Below are positions 48,901 through 58,987 of a DNA stretch of 64,000 nt, in pieces. A program made the position numbers and the translations under genes. This DNA is from Icerya purchasi (Eukaryota; Arthropoda; Insecta; Hemiptera; Monophlebidae): assembly GCA_039619475.1 (NCBI GenBank), contig CM077116.1, positions 27,229,191 to 27,293,190 of the forward strand, written 5' to 3'. A model generated the notes under the pieces. The model saw only the letters and a program-made list of their open reading frames with translations. It made no database searches and had not been told where the DNA came from. Positions within the stretch are counted from its first letter, which is position 1. Every line of letters starts with the position of its first letter.

Positions 48901-51142
48901 CTGTTAAGATTTACCGCATGATATAAACATAATATTACAAAAACACGCGAAAAATACAGCGCAGTTTTACAGCGCCCTTAACATAAAACAGAAAAGCATA
49001 ATCGTAAGAATTAACACTAGTATAGGTACCAAATTATTTTAATCTACTGTTAATATCATGGAATATTTAAGGATTATCTAAAAAAGATTTAAAATTTCAA
49101 AATTCAGATGGTATCAGATTAATTTACAGGATAATATAGAACACATTTTACAACAATGCAATAGCAATAGCAATAGCAATATCATAATATATATATATTA
49201 TATATATATACACACGAGTATAATGGTAGTATTAGATAAACTCACAAATAAACTTTCTAATGAATTTAATAAATTTAAATGAAATCGAATAGCGTAAAAA
49301 TAGTATGCATTTATATTAAATGACCATAGTATACATATTTTAAATAAGCATAAAAGTAATGTAACAATGTAAAATAGGATTAATGTGTCACCAAAACTTA
49401 ATTTAGATTTGGACATATTAATCAACCACTACGGAAATATTGTAAATAGTAAATAAATACATAGTATATGAAAGAAGAAAAAAACACAGAAAAACAAAAA
49501 AACAACTTACTAGTAAAAAATAAACAGACTCGAGCTATTTAAGAATAACATGATATAGTAAAATTTTAAATTTTTAGCGCGTTTTGAATATATCTTTGAT
49601 GGGAGTTAAATTAATCAAAACGACAGTTCGACGTCTTGGAGAGGGGGGGGGGGACTAAATCATTCGAAACTTATACCGGTAAAATTATTAAATCGAAATA
49701 ACATCGCGGTTTCACGTAAAATTCGGTATGGGACTCCCGCTTCCTATCTGACCTCCGATAAAAGTTAAGTGCAAAAAACATGAAAACAAACAGAGAAGCG
49801 AGAAAGCAAAAACAATTCCTTAGAATTGCCAAAAACACATTAAAATTTTTTTCGGGAAATGCCTAAATAAAAATTTGACGAAATTAACAATAAAAATTAA
49901 AAAACAATTTGAAATATAGTGGAACGATTAAACAAACACGTATCATAATATTTACTAAAAATCATAGCAGTTATATCGGTTGAAAACAGAAAAATGACAA
50001 GGGACTGGTAATATGAAAAACGAAAAAATAGTTGGAAAATAAATAAACCCGTCTATATTGCTTCTACTGACGTGAAAAATAATATTCGATATTGGAATAT
50101 ATTAATGAAGCACTGTTTGAAAATAAACATTTACCTACGAATTTTACACTTTTACATAAAGAAATTACAAAGAGCCGCAGTAACAAAAAAATGATCGGAA
50201 ATAGCAACATTTTTTATTTACTATGGCATTATTTCTCTTATAATGTAACTAACTTCAGTAAAAATAATAATAAAATCAGTATTTTTTTTTTAAGATAATA
50301 ATTTACACAGAATTTCTATTTTTTTAAATATATATGTATATATTATATAATTTAATTTTTAATAATTAAAAAAATTTAAAGTTGTATACAAACACGCATG
50401 CAATAGAAACTATGATATACAATAAGTCTATTATAATATTGATTCATATAAATAACCTATTTCATTATCGTTCCGATCGTTATCCACAGATAGCGAACTT
50501 CGTTCATTTGATGGATGCTCAAAATTGAAAGTACAATTTCCAATATTACCTAAACATATGTTAGGAAAATGAAAAATAGAATCATTCATCTATGCTTAAA
50601 AGAATCAAAATAAAATGGGGAGAAAATTATAACGCGATGAATAAATTTAATTAATACATATTTTATTATTGACAATACACATAATGCGTGTATTTTAATA
50701 TGTCCTAAGTAATATTAAACTCTATCAACAAGTGAAAGTTTCTCTATAACCGCACAGCAATAGGAATGGTCGGACTAGCTCCTAAGACTTTCACGAAAAT
50801 TTCTAACTCGGTAACTATACCGCTGCGAACCAATAGTACAAGTTCTGTAGAAACGATTACTCTCGATTTCGTTCATTATTTCCAGCGACTTAAGGGGCAC
50901 ATATAGTGTAACGGCCTAAAAATAAGGTGATTTTTGTGAATTTTTATTAATAAAACTACTTTATTAATTGTTTCAAAATTTTAAGATTATATTTATACAT
51001 GTTTTAAGAATATACAGCGAAATTTTTGAAAAAAAAAATTAAATATTTTTTAAGCTATACACGATCTTCGACGGCGCGAAAAAAAAAAGTTTCCCCACTG
51101 CTGCAGTAATTCCGGCCTTCTCCGTGGATGAAATCTAAAAAA

Positions 51143-52058
51143 AAAAAAATTCTCGTTAAACTAGAAGATATTGTCCGTACAATGACCTACGATCAAAAAA
51201 AAAATCAAAAATTGACAAAATGGCGGCGTTTTAAAAAAAAAGTCGAATTTCACCCAAAATTTTGGTCGTTTTTGGCCTACCAAAATTCGATTTTTGATCA
51301 GATCAAAAAATCGATAGGTCATTGTATGGAGGACTATATAAAGAACATGTAGAAAAAATTCGGTAGTGATCGGATCATTTGTCTTTGAGTAATCACTGCA
51401 GCAAATTCGGAAAATGCTGTTTCGAGAAAAACGCGTTTAAAGATAAAATGATCATTTTCACTGTTATAAATGGTTTAAAATCATACTTACAGCTAATCTG
51501 CTATTCCAGGCCCATATAATTCACCTTCCTCTTCTTCGAAAAGGGCTTGTTGAGCTGAAGAAGCTCTTTTTCTAGATGATCGACCCTCTTTTGAAGAAGC
51601 CCTTTGGCGATGGTCAGCGATTCGTAGTCTCGTCTTGTCCTTAAGAGCCGCATAATCTTTTCGAAGAAGAGGAAGGTGAATTATATGGGCCTGGAATAGC
51701 AGTTTAGCTGTAAGTATGATTTTAAACCATTTATAACAGTGAAAATGATCATTTTGTCTTTAAACGCGTTTTTCTCGGAACAGCATTTTCCGAATTTGCT
51801 GCAGTGATTACTCAAAGACAAATGATCCGATCACTACCGAATTTTTTTCTACATGTTCTTTATATAATTCTCCATACAATGACCTATCGATTTTTTGATC
51901 TGATCAAAAATCGAATTTGGCAGGCCAAAAAAGACCAAAATTTTGGGTGAAATTCGACTTTTTTTTAAAATGCCGCCATTTTGTCAATTTTTGATTTTTT
52001 TTTTGATCGTAGGTCATTGTACGGACAATATCTTCTAGTTTAACGAGATTTTTTTTTT
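51143..52058. repeat. Long inverted duplication with ~400-bp arms inside the Kolobok-type element
   Basis: The left arm (about 51143-51545) and right arm (about 51658-52058) are inverse copies that differ by scattered substitutions and small indels. Landmarks: CTAGAAGATATTGTCCGTAC near 51162 and its inverse near 52020; TGCAGCAAATTCGGAAAATG near 51402 and its inverse near 51790. The loop is about 112 bp. The arms contain the 3' non-coding region and the C-terminal tail of the transposase. Confidence 0.9.
51493..51660 (-). pseudogene. Kolobok-type transposase, C-terminal tail
   Basis: After the missing middle, a minus-strand frame in the hairpin loop and left arm reads DYAALKDKTRLRIADHRQRA, then a Ser/Arg/Lys-rich segment, and ends in an acidic tail with LYGPGIAD and a TAG at 51493-51495. 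The acidic EEEEGELYGPGIAD end is the usual terminus of this transposase family as I recall it. An inverted second copy of the tail (ending GPGIAV) lies on the plus strand at about 51671-51718. Confidence 0.65.
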
Positions 52059-52068
52059 ATTATTTTTT

Positions 52069-52371
52069 TCACATGTAAATAGCACACCAATTTGGCAACA
52101 GGTATATCAAAGGATTCAAATCTATAAGTCCTTTATGGGTGGCACTGTCACCATCACCAATGTAGCGGGAATATTTTACACCATATTTACTAATGGAACG
52201 ACCAAACATGTCTTTTACACTATCCACTTCAATTTTTGAGGCAGATCCTTTATGATTGACATCACATTCTTCTTCGTGTAATGATAGCCATTCCTCATGG
52301 AGCTTCAGGTTCGCTCTCTTTTTTTTTTCTCCCAAAAAACACAACTCTGACAATATGTAGATTTTATGCAT
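52069..52371 (-). pseudogene. Kolobok-type transposase, continuation after frameshift
   Basis: It overlaps the previous frame at WEKKK and goes on with LSLHEEECDVNHKGSAS, VDSVKDMFGRSISKYGVKY and SRYIGDGDSATHKGLID, which carries the second catalytic Asp. A further frameshift follows (the adjacent frame reads PFDIPVAKLVCYL), and the coding sequence is then cut by the inverted duplication at about 52058. The conserved downstream part up to the last catalytic residue is absent. Confidence 0.72.
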
Positions 52372-53075
52372 GAATCAAGAATTTTCTTGCTGTATTTTCC
52401 TGCCAACGTAACTATTCCAAAACGGGAAGTATGACCACGTTTTTTCCAGGTACCGTCACCGCTAACAGTCAAATTTGTCTCCGAATTTTCTTCCTTTGAT
52501 GTAAGCTCTTTTTCTTCATTTACAGCTTGCTCCATACTGAGCTTACAAACGGTTTCGGCTGCAGTCCGTAAATTCGTAAAACATCCCGCAAAAGTTTGGT
52601 GGTAAAATTTGCATGCTAGATCCATTAATCCACAGAAAAGATTTATCCCATTTATTTCGACGCCCAAAAGACGCATCACAGCCACAATACGTCTATTTAC
52701 TTCAAATGCGTTATCAATCATTGGTCCAGAATTGATATACGAATTGCCACATTCACAAATAATAGCTATTTTGAACCCTAGGCTTCTTGGACTTGCTTGA
52801 TTAAAAGTAACTCTTTTTTGGCAGGTTTCACACACCACTAAATTACTAATTGCACTGAAAACTGATATAAATTGTAAAATAAAATATTCATGAGATGGGT
52901 CAATCACAACATTATTGTCATTATTATGTAATAACTTTTCTGCGGACGTACTGGTATTCGCAGTAGATTGCTCAAACGTAAAATTTCCGGTAAACTTGGG
53001 TTTTTTTGCGGTTGATTGGAGTCTGGGAACATCGTGAGTTCCTTTTTGATTTGAATATGAAGATTGATCACTCAT
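52305..53075 (-). pseudogene. Kolobok-type transposase, N-terminal part
   Basis: It starts at the Met at 53075 (MSDQSSYSNQKG), preferred over an upstream in-frame Met because the conserved part begins later. About 60 low-complexity residues are followed by a zinc-binding segment (VVCETCQKRV ... ICECGNSY). Next is a conserved helix-rich block (NRRIVAVMRLLGVEINGI, FCGLMDLACKFYHQTF), then TVSGDGTWKKRGHTSRFGI with the first catalytic Asp. The frame breaks after the CQSCVFWEKKK segment at a T/A run near 52320 and continues in the next frame (52371-52069). Confidence 0.75.
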
Positions 53076-54282
53076 TTTCAGGAAAATAACACGTGCAAAA
53101 TTATGAAGCGCTCGATACAACGGTCACAATGAGACTAAATGTGTCTGACTCCGAAAATACTTTACGTGGCAGTAAACGAAAAATTTCTCGAAATTTTTAG
53201 AAATTATTATAATGATATATTTCTGTATACCGGAAAGCCAACAATAGAAACCGGAATCGTGTTATAAGGGTTGAAAGGGACGGTACACTCCAAAGAATAC
53301 CTCAGGTACGTTCCGTAGCTAATGAAACTCTCTAGCTGCCGAGCGGCTGCACTTTAAATGGCTATAACTCAAAAACTATTTGAAATATCGATTTGAAATG
53401 TTAATATGTTATTTTTAGAGGTGTAATCTATCAAAATATGGGGAAAAAAATCGTTTTTTTTGAAATTTCACACTAGGTGTGCCCCTTAAAGATAAAAGAT
53501 ACTACAAACACCGAAAAAATGCAGAAACAATCAACGTCTTTATACGTACATGCCAGCTTTTTCTGTTACATAATGAATGAGAACATGCAGTACTTCGCTA
53601 GAATCCTGCTAACAAGATTAAGTTTGAAATGGAGCCTATACAATCGTAAATAACACATACTTTAAAAAAAGAAACCCTTATAATAAAACTCCCTGTTCAG
53701 TAATTTTAATCATATTACACAAAAAGTACAGTTTTCGTACAGCTTGGATTCAATTGAAATCGAAAGAGATTTAGTCTCTGCAATATTCACGCATTACACA
53801 AAATGACATTCAAATTGTGTATAATTTTTTCAACAATTCTGTTTGTCCTTTATGTTTCAAATTTGACAAATATAATATGTGGATCAATAAATGAATATAA
53901 TAGGCAAATAGTTTTACTTCTTTATATAGTTTAGCTGCAATACAAGAAAGAATAAGGATTCAAATAAACTGTTTCCCCGAAAATGTTCCTACAGTTTAAT
54001 ATTACATAAACTGAAATTGTATCTGAAAATGTATTACTATTAATTTAATTCAAAAATTATCGGGGGTTATTGAACTGGCAAATACAGAACACAAAGATAC
54101 TGTTATTATCTCGCGTTGCTTGCTGCGGAAACATGTAAAATCACAGACCGCAAAAATTTAAGTTTTTTGTAGTAAAAAATAAAACTTGAAAATATTGAGC
54201 TTTTACTATTTTTTAACTTCTCACTATAATGTAACAATAATAAAATAATTCCACGTTAAACCGAAAAAAGTAAGCTGTTAAA

Positions 54283-54848
54283 TTGTGCCACAATAACACA
54301 TTAAGACATATGTTATCACAAATGATGTACCGGGAAAATCTGAGTGAAAAATTTGTCTGTCACTTATTTGACACCAAAACAAAAAAAAAACAAAAAAAAA
54401 CAGTTAGTTCATGGGCTGACAGCAATGCCCATTTTTTGCGAAGTATTGTAACAGATGATGAGGCATAGTCTGTACGATCTGACCATGAAACGTCAAATAG
54501 CCAAATGGTGTGGCCCTGTTGAAACAAAAGTCAAAAGAATTAAATCTCAAGCGAAGACAAAGCTCATCATTTTTTTCTTTCTTTTTTGATTTAAAAAAGT
54601 AATGGAACGACCTTTAAAAATAATCCAAAGGGTTAGATTTCAATTGCACCAGTCTGGAAACTGGTTTCTTTTACACGCTAATGATTCTTCGCCGATTGTT
54701 TCACAGTACTTAGTAAAAAAAAGTCGGTCACCGTTATCAACAATCCTCTGTCAGACTTTTTTCTTTTTCCCAAACTAAAAACCGCGTTAAAAGGTCATTG
54801 ATTTAATGAAATAAAATACATTCAAAATAACCGACCTGCTAAAGGAAA
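54283..54848 (+). pseudogene. Decayed mariner transposase, part 1 (upstream of a nested insertion)
   Basis: A frame-shifted relic of a mariner (DD34D-type) transposase. NAHFLRSIVTDDEAW carries the first aspartate. It is followed by KSQAKTKLIIFF and by GNWFLLHANDSSPIVS (second-Asp region, here an Asn-Asp variant), then SDFFLFPKLKTALKGH with the third aspartate. Several stops and shifts separate the blocks. The N-terminal DNA-binding part is missing or unrecognisable. The relic is interrupted at the TA at 54850-54851 by the intact mariner and resumes at 56204. Confidence 0.68.
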
Positions 54849-54851
54849 CTA

Positions 54852-56201
54852 TAGGGTGAGCCAAAAGAACATCCCGAATTTCAAACGCTCGTCAAAATCA
54901 TACACTGTGAGTTAGCGTGGCGATTGCAACGCCATCTGGCGCTAAATAATATGCCGTTTAATATAAATATAGTTGGTTAGTAGTCATGATGTCGTGGACG
55001 CGTAAACAACGCTCTTTCGTTGTCGAGTACTTTGTGAAAAACGGTGCAAGTGTAATCGCGGTACAACGCGCGTTTAAAAAACAATTTGATTTAAAACGTC
55101 ATGACAATCCCCCCGACCGTAAAAGTATCCTCAAATGGGTAAAAAACTTCCGAGAATACGGTAGTGTGGTGACGGTCAACCATCAAGGTCACCGTCGATC
55201 GTCTAGAACCCCGACAAACATCGAAAAAGTGCGCGTAGCATTGTCGCGAAGTCCGCGCAGATCCGTTCGTCGCCAGGCTTCCGCCTTGAAAATTCCCCGT
55301 ACTTCACTCAGAAGAATAATTCGAAACGACCTCAATATGCACCCATACAAGATACAACTAACCCAAGAATTGATACCAACAGATAAGCCAAGAAGGTTAG
55401 AATTTTGTAATCAATTTTTGGATATGCTGGAAGAAGAAGACGTCGATTTGGATTATGTTTTTTTTAGCGACGAGGCGCATTTCGATTTAAATGGTAACGT
55501 TAATAAACAAAACATGCGGTATTATGCTACTGAGAACCCTCGAATCGTTCACCCGGTATCCTTGCACTCCCCTCGTATCACGGTATGGTGCGCAGTCAGT
55601 GCGAAAGCGATAATCGGTCCCTACTTCTTCGAGGAGGACGGAGCGAATGTTACTGTGAACGGCGACCACTACATCCAAATGTTAAACGAGTTTTTTCTAC
55701 CGGAGCTCAGACGGAAGAGAATTGCATTATCTAAAACGTGGTTTCAACAAGACGGGGCCACACCACATATTTGTAACGATGTTTTGCGGTTATTAAGAGA
55801 GAAGTTTCAGGACCGCTTGATTTCGCGAAACTGTGAGCTGTTTTGGCCGCCGCGCAGTCCGTATTTAACACCGACAGATTTTTACCTATGGGGCTACTTG
55901 AAAAGCAAGGTGTACGAGGGTAAACCAGCAACAACCGACGAGATGAAATTGACCATTCAGAAGGAAATTGCGGCGATTAAAAAACCAACTCTTAAAAAAG
56001 TAATGCATAATTTTGAGGAAAGATTGCAACAATGTAAAAATCAAAATGGTGACTATTCATACGGAGTATTGTTCAAAACTAATAGTGTAAAATAAATGGC
56101 GTTCTTTTTGAAGTATTTCAACGTTTGTTTCATTTCCGTAAGTATATTAGTCTTTATTTGACGAGCATTTAAAATTCGGGATGTTCTTTTGGCCCACCCT
56201 G
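54852..56201 (+). mobile_element. Full-length mariner element of the DD41D type, nested in an older mariner
   Basis: The terminal inverted repeats are TAGGGTGAGCCAAAAGAACA at the left and, inverted, CAGGGTGGGCCAAAAGAACA at the right. They continue for about 45 bp (CATCCCGAATTT, then GCTCGTCAAA). TA flanks both ends (54850-54851 and 56202-56203). The total is 1,350 bp with a single intact transposase frame. Small differences between the two TIRs suggest it is not brand-new but is young relative to its surroundings. Confidence 0.93.
54986..56095 (+). CDS. mariner transposase, DD41D, intact 369 codons
   Basis: This cut-and-paste transposase acts in the nucleus, binds the TIRs and inserts at TA. 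Two N-terminal helix-turn-helix regions are visible at about residues 5-60 (TRKQRSFVVEYF to WVKNFREYGSV) and 75-125 (NIEKVRVALSRSPRRSVRRQ, TSLRRIIRNDL), with a basic GRPR-like linker between. The catalytic triad is D162 (FFSDEAHF), D256 (TWFQQDGATPH) and D298 (LTPTDFYLWG). There are 41 residues between the last two, which defines DD41D, the spacing described for rosa-type mariners of insects. The length is near the family norm (345-370), with no stops or shifts. SPYLTP replaces the usual SPDLTP, but that Asp is not catalytic. Met-Met at the start leaves a one-codon ambiguity. Confidence 0.93.
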   Translation: MMSWTRKQRSFVVEYFVKNGASVIAVQRAFKKQFDLKRHDNPPDRKSILKWVKNFREYGSVVTVNHQGHRRSSRTPTNIEKVRVALSRSPRRSVRRQASALKIPRTSLRRIIRNDLNMHPYKIQLTQELIPTDKPRRLEFCNQFLDMLEEEDVDLDYVFFSDEAHFDLNGNVNKQNMRYYATENPRIVHPVSLHSPRITVWCAVSAKAIIGPYFFEEDGANVTVNGDHYIQMLNEFFLPELRRKRIALSKTWFQQDGATPHICNDVLRLLREKFQDRLISRNCELFWPPRSPYLTPTDFYLWGYLKSKVYEGKPATTDEMKLTIQKEIAAIKKPTLKKVMHNFEERLQQCKNQNGDYSYGVLFKTNSVK

Positions 56202-56300
56202 TACTTGGAAGAAACAATATTACAAAGCCTTTCAACAATTCTATGAAGGATCCACCAATTCATGTATAAAACGAGGAGGAATATTTATTGAAATATTTAT
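56202..56300 (+). pseudogene. Decayed mariner transposase, part 2 (downstream of the nested insertion)
   Basis: Directly after the young element, the frame WKKQYYKAFQQFYE followed by CIKRGGIFIE resembles the C-terminus of mariner transposases (F-x-x-W-x-RWQKCI-x-GDYFE type). Removing the insertion with one TA copy places this right behind the part that ends near 54848. Confidence 0.6.
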
Positions 56301-56841
56301 TTTTTTAAATATTTGCTTTTATTTAAGGCAGTTTCGAAACAACTTTTTAAACGCCTCTTGTAGATTAGTAATGCAAAAGCATCTTAGGAAAACAGAGTAG
56401 TTTTTGCCCGTTTCATTGATCTAGACCAGGCATTTCATAGAATCTAACGTAATAAAATGTTACAAAATTAAAAATCCATATAAATTAACGGGACACGATT
56501 ACTACCCTAAATAACAATATTCAGATTGAGTGGCATAGCATTAAGAACAAATTCCAAAAGAGCTTTCTCTCTCTACAAACTTATTCAATGTATATTTCAG
56601 CAGTTCCCAACATGTTTTTGTTATTACGGAACGCTTTTGGTTCTGCTAAGAATGAAGCACCAGTTTTTTACATAAATGTAAAACAGAACTTTTCAGAAAT
56701 CTAAAAACTGTATGTAATATTTATAAACGATTTACTTTAAAAACAAAATGTCAATACAACCCCCCCCCCCCAAACAACGAATTTTTGCTTAAAAAATAAT
56801 GTACTTCTAATTTTTTTCGCAGAATCCATGGTTAAGAACCA

Positions 56842-56845
<4 letters not shown>

Positions 56846-56889
<44 letters not shown>
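56846..56889. repeat. (TA)n microsatellite
   Basis: About 44 bases of alternating TA in the 8.75-kb intron, 650 bp right of the nested mariners. No element is recognised around it. Confidence 0.9.
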
Positions 56890-56890
<1 letters not shown>

Positions 56891-57650
56891 ACGAGGGGAG
56901 GACAACAACATAGAACATTTCAAAAATTAGTAAGCAATAACTGTTACACAGACGATTTAAGACAAGTCAATGCATCGGTGGTTTACTTAAAAGAGTTCTT
57001 CACATTGTTTTCTACGGTAAAAAGTTGAATAAAATAACTATTTACTTTATTATTGCATAATCGAACAATTTACTATTCAGCAGTTAAGTCTAATATTTTT
57101 TTATATTTTATTCCATTCGTATAAAAACATAAAATTATAAATTCTTCGTGACATCTCTCTCAAAACAAATAAAACGAAAATAAATTTTCAAATGTTTGTT
57201 TACACGATATAATTTTTTTTATTTCTTCATTTACGAGTTTTCTGTAAAAATTTTTAGAAAGTCTTGAGAAATTTTTGAACCTTCCCGCCCGATCTCTTTA
57301 ACTGCGGGTCTGATGCAGAGAAATTATGATCAGTAAGTTAAACAGATATCGGAAAGATCACATCAATGCGAATCGATAGACAAAATATCAACAGATCTTT
57401 ATCGTAATAATAAAAACACATTGTTCAAATTAGGGTGTCAATTCAAATAACTAATTTTCAACAGTCGAATTTGTCGAATTTTTCAATTTATTTTTATCTC
57501 ATATAATAAAATCGGTCAAAACCTGTGTAATATACATGCTTGACAAACATCTTTCTTCGCTTATAAAGTTTTATAAAAAAAAGAAAAAATTAAAATTCAC
57601 GTAAGATTTTAGAAAACTTATTTTAATCATTCTGATGTTTCAGTACTTAC

Positions 57651-57723
57651 TTTTATCGCCGTGAGTACTGTTTAACGGATAGTCAGACGGAGGAAATGGC
57701 GGAGGCCAGTTCGGTGGAGGGAC
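57651..57723 (-). CDS. ZNF318: ZNF318-like exon, proline-rich, 73 bp
   Basis: The acceptor CGCATAG and donor A|GTAAGT bound 24 codons plus one base: VPPPNWPPPFPPSDYPLNS followed by THGDK. The leftover base joins the CT at the start of the next exon to give a Thr codon, which links this exon to the coiled-coil exon 8.75 kb away. Confidence 0.78.
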
Positions 57724-57992
57724 CTATGCGAATCAATAAAATACAGAAATTTTTACTATAAACATATTCCATCCGTTATCAGAAAAATATTTATTTCATG
57801 TCAAATCGATAGTTTTTTGTTTTTTCTTAATCTATTATAAAATATATTTCAAACGATTATTATTTCTCTCTATGTACGTTATGTCCATTTACCTAAAGAT
57901 AAAAAAATTAAATATAACTTGAAACATCCAAAATTTATACTTTACTATTTAATTTAGGAATGGAAAAGGAAATTTAATTCATTCGTACTTAC

Positions 57993-58055
57993 CGACGTTA
58001 TGCTTTTGAAGTCCGGTCCATCGGAAAAATATGGCGGTAATGGTGGCGGCGGTCT
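57993..58055 (-). CDS. ZNF318: ZNF318-like exon, proline-rich, 63 bp
   Basis: The acceptor TTTATGCAG and donor TCG|GTAAGT bound 21 codons that begin RPPPPLPPYFSDGPDFK, phase 0 at both ends. Base composition here (repeated CCG/CCA codons) contrasts sharply with the intron. Proline-rich stretches of this type occur in ZNF318 upstream of the coiled coil. Confidence 0.78.
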
Positions 58056-58282
58056 CTGCATAAAAATTAAATTTCCACGAATATTTTACGAACATTTTTA
58101 CACAATAAAATAATTATTTACTGTTGTATATTTTTAGCTTTGATGTTTACATTTTACACTCACGCTGACTGAAAACAAAATAAACCCTATTTCGACGAGC
58201 CTAGGTTTATTTATAAAAGTAAAAATAATTATATAAATGTTTCAGTAAGTAACAAGTTATTTGATTAAAAATTAATTCTCAC

Positions 58283-58324
58283 TTGCATCGATTGAAAATC
58301 CACGCTGTTTTGAAAGTTCTGTGC
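58283..58324 (-). CDS. ZNF318: ZNF318-like microexon, 42 bp
   Basis: A good acceptor (AACTTTCAG) and donor (CAA|GTGAGA) enclose 14 codons, AQNFQNSVDFQSMQ, phase 0 at both ends. It is placed between the 45-bp and 63-bp microexons and leads into the proline-rich exon. Confidence 0.68.
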
Positions 58325-58942
58325 CTGAAAGTTAAAATAAAAGCATTTAATATTACGCTAAAATGTGTTTTTATCTAATAAGAAAAGTATTAAATAAATA
58401 ACAAAATTAAAACAGTACGCGTGATGCATATTTATGAATATACGTTACAAGAAACAAAAGAAATAAAAATCATTGGGGTTCTTTCCTGAAAGTTTTTTGA
58501 TTTATGTTTAGAAAAATTTCACCATTGTCGAGAAATATCACTATACTTCTTCAATACAAAATTAAGCTAATGTATTTATGGAAACTAATGTTCGATTTCG
58601 ATACATTAGCAATTGCAGTTAAAATTTCAGTAAACGGGATAACTGTTGAGAAATCATCGTCATAATAAATCGGAGTCTTATCAGTTTATAACAGGAAAAA
58701 ACGTACAATTGAAACATTCAAAAACCCATACTAACAGACTCGATACGAATCATATTTTATAATCATTATTCCTCCATCATAACTATTTTAGATTAATATA
58801 CTACTGTACTGATGATTAATTCATATAAAAAAATACAACCAATAAATGGATAGACTGACTAACTAATCAATTGATAAATCTCGTAAAAATAATAAATAGT
58901 AACTATACGGTAATCGATAAAAATCTAAAATTCCTTATTTAC

Positions 58943-58987
58943 CAGTCTTTGTTCTAAACTCCAAGTATTTTGCAACAACACTGCCTC
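58943..58987 (-). CDS. ZNF318: ZNF318-like microexon, 45 bp
   Basis: The acceptor TTTTAATAG and donor CTG|GTAAAT bound 15 codons that read EAVLLQNTWSLEQRL. It is phase 0 on both sides and joins the next exon in frame. By itself it would be unconvincing; it is accepted because it fits the phase chain of five neighbouring exons. It is the most upstream exon found. Confidence 0.6.

Larger units (their letters stand above)
50894..53485 (-). mobile_element. Kolobok-type DNA transposon with TTAA target duplication, defective
   Basis: The left terminus GGGGCACATATAGTGTAACG and the inverse of the right terminus GGGGCACACCTAGTGTGAAA form imperfect terminal inverted repeats. They are flanked by TTAA on both sides (50890-50893 and 53486-53489). 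The element carries a minus-strand transposase of the Mutator-like (GDGTWKKRG ... YIGDGDS) type. TTAA duplications are characteristic of Kolobok and piggyBac and not of classical Mutator, and the transposase is not piggyBac-like, so Kolobok is the best fit. The copy is defective: frameshifts, and the middle of the gene is replaced by an inverted copy of its 3' end. Confidence 0.78.
48901..57650. other. ZNF318-like intron of 8.75 kb
   Basis: It holds the Kolobok-type element (50894-53485) and the nested mariners (54.28-56.3 kb). Simple repeats include (TA)n at 49188-49210, poly-G at 49642-49652, poly-C at 56760-56771 and (TA)n at 56846-56889. The remaining sequence (48.9-50.9, 53.5-54.2, 56.3-57.6 kb) has no recognisable gene. 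Confidence 0.65.
29315..58987 (-). other. ZNF318: ZNF318-like gene locus (ten exons, 5' end outside the window)
   Basis: This is the gene-level model. Ten exons join with GT/AG borders and matching phases to about 1,971 codons. The order is proline-rich microexons, coiled coil, low-complexity region, matrin-type finger 1, the short PWHKK linker exon, finger 2, then ENPSYEADWLESRKG. This follows vertebrate ZNF318 (finger, DP-x-RPWA linker, FLVPISGFYC finger, ENPLYEERR). The N-terminal exons must lie right of 58987, beyond the Polinton-like element or outside the window. ZNF318 is a nuclear protein linked to RNA processing in vertebrates. Its role in insects is not something I can state. Introns of 8.75, 10.9 and 2.4 kb hold the mobile elements of the right half. 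Confidence 0.82.

Noticed and set aside
51128..51352. 74-codon plus-strand Lys-rich open frame
   Set aside because: It is within the left hairpin arm, which is the 3' non-coding region of the Kolobok-type element.
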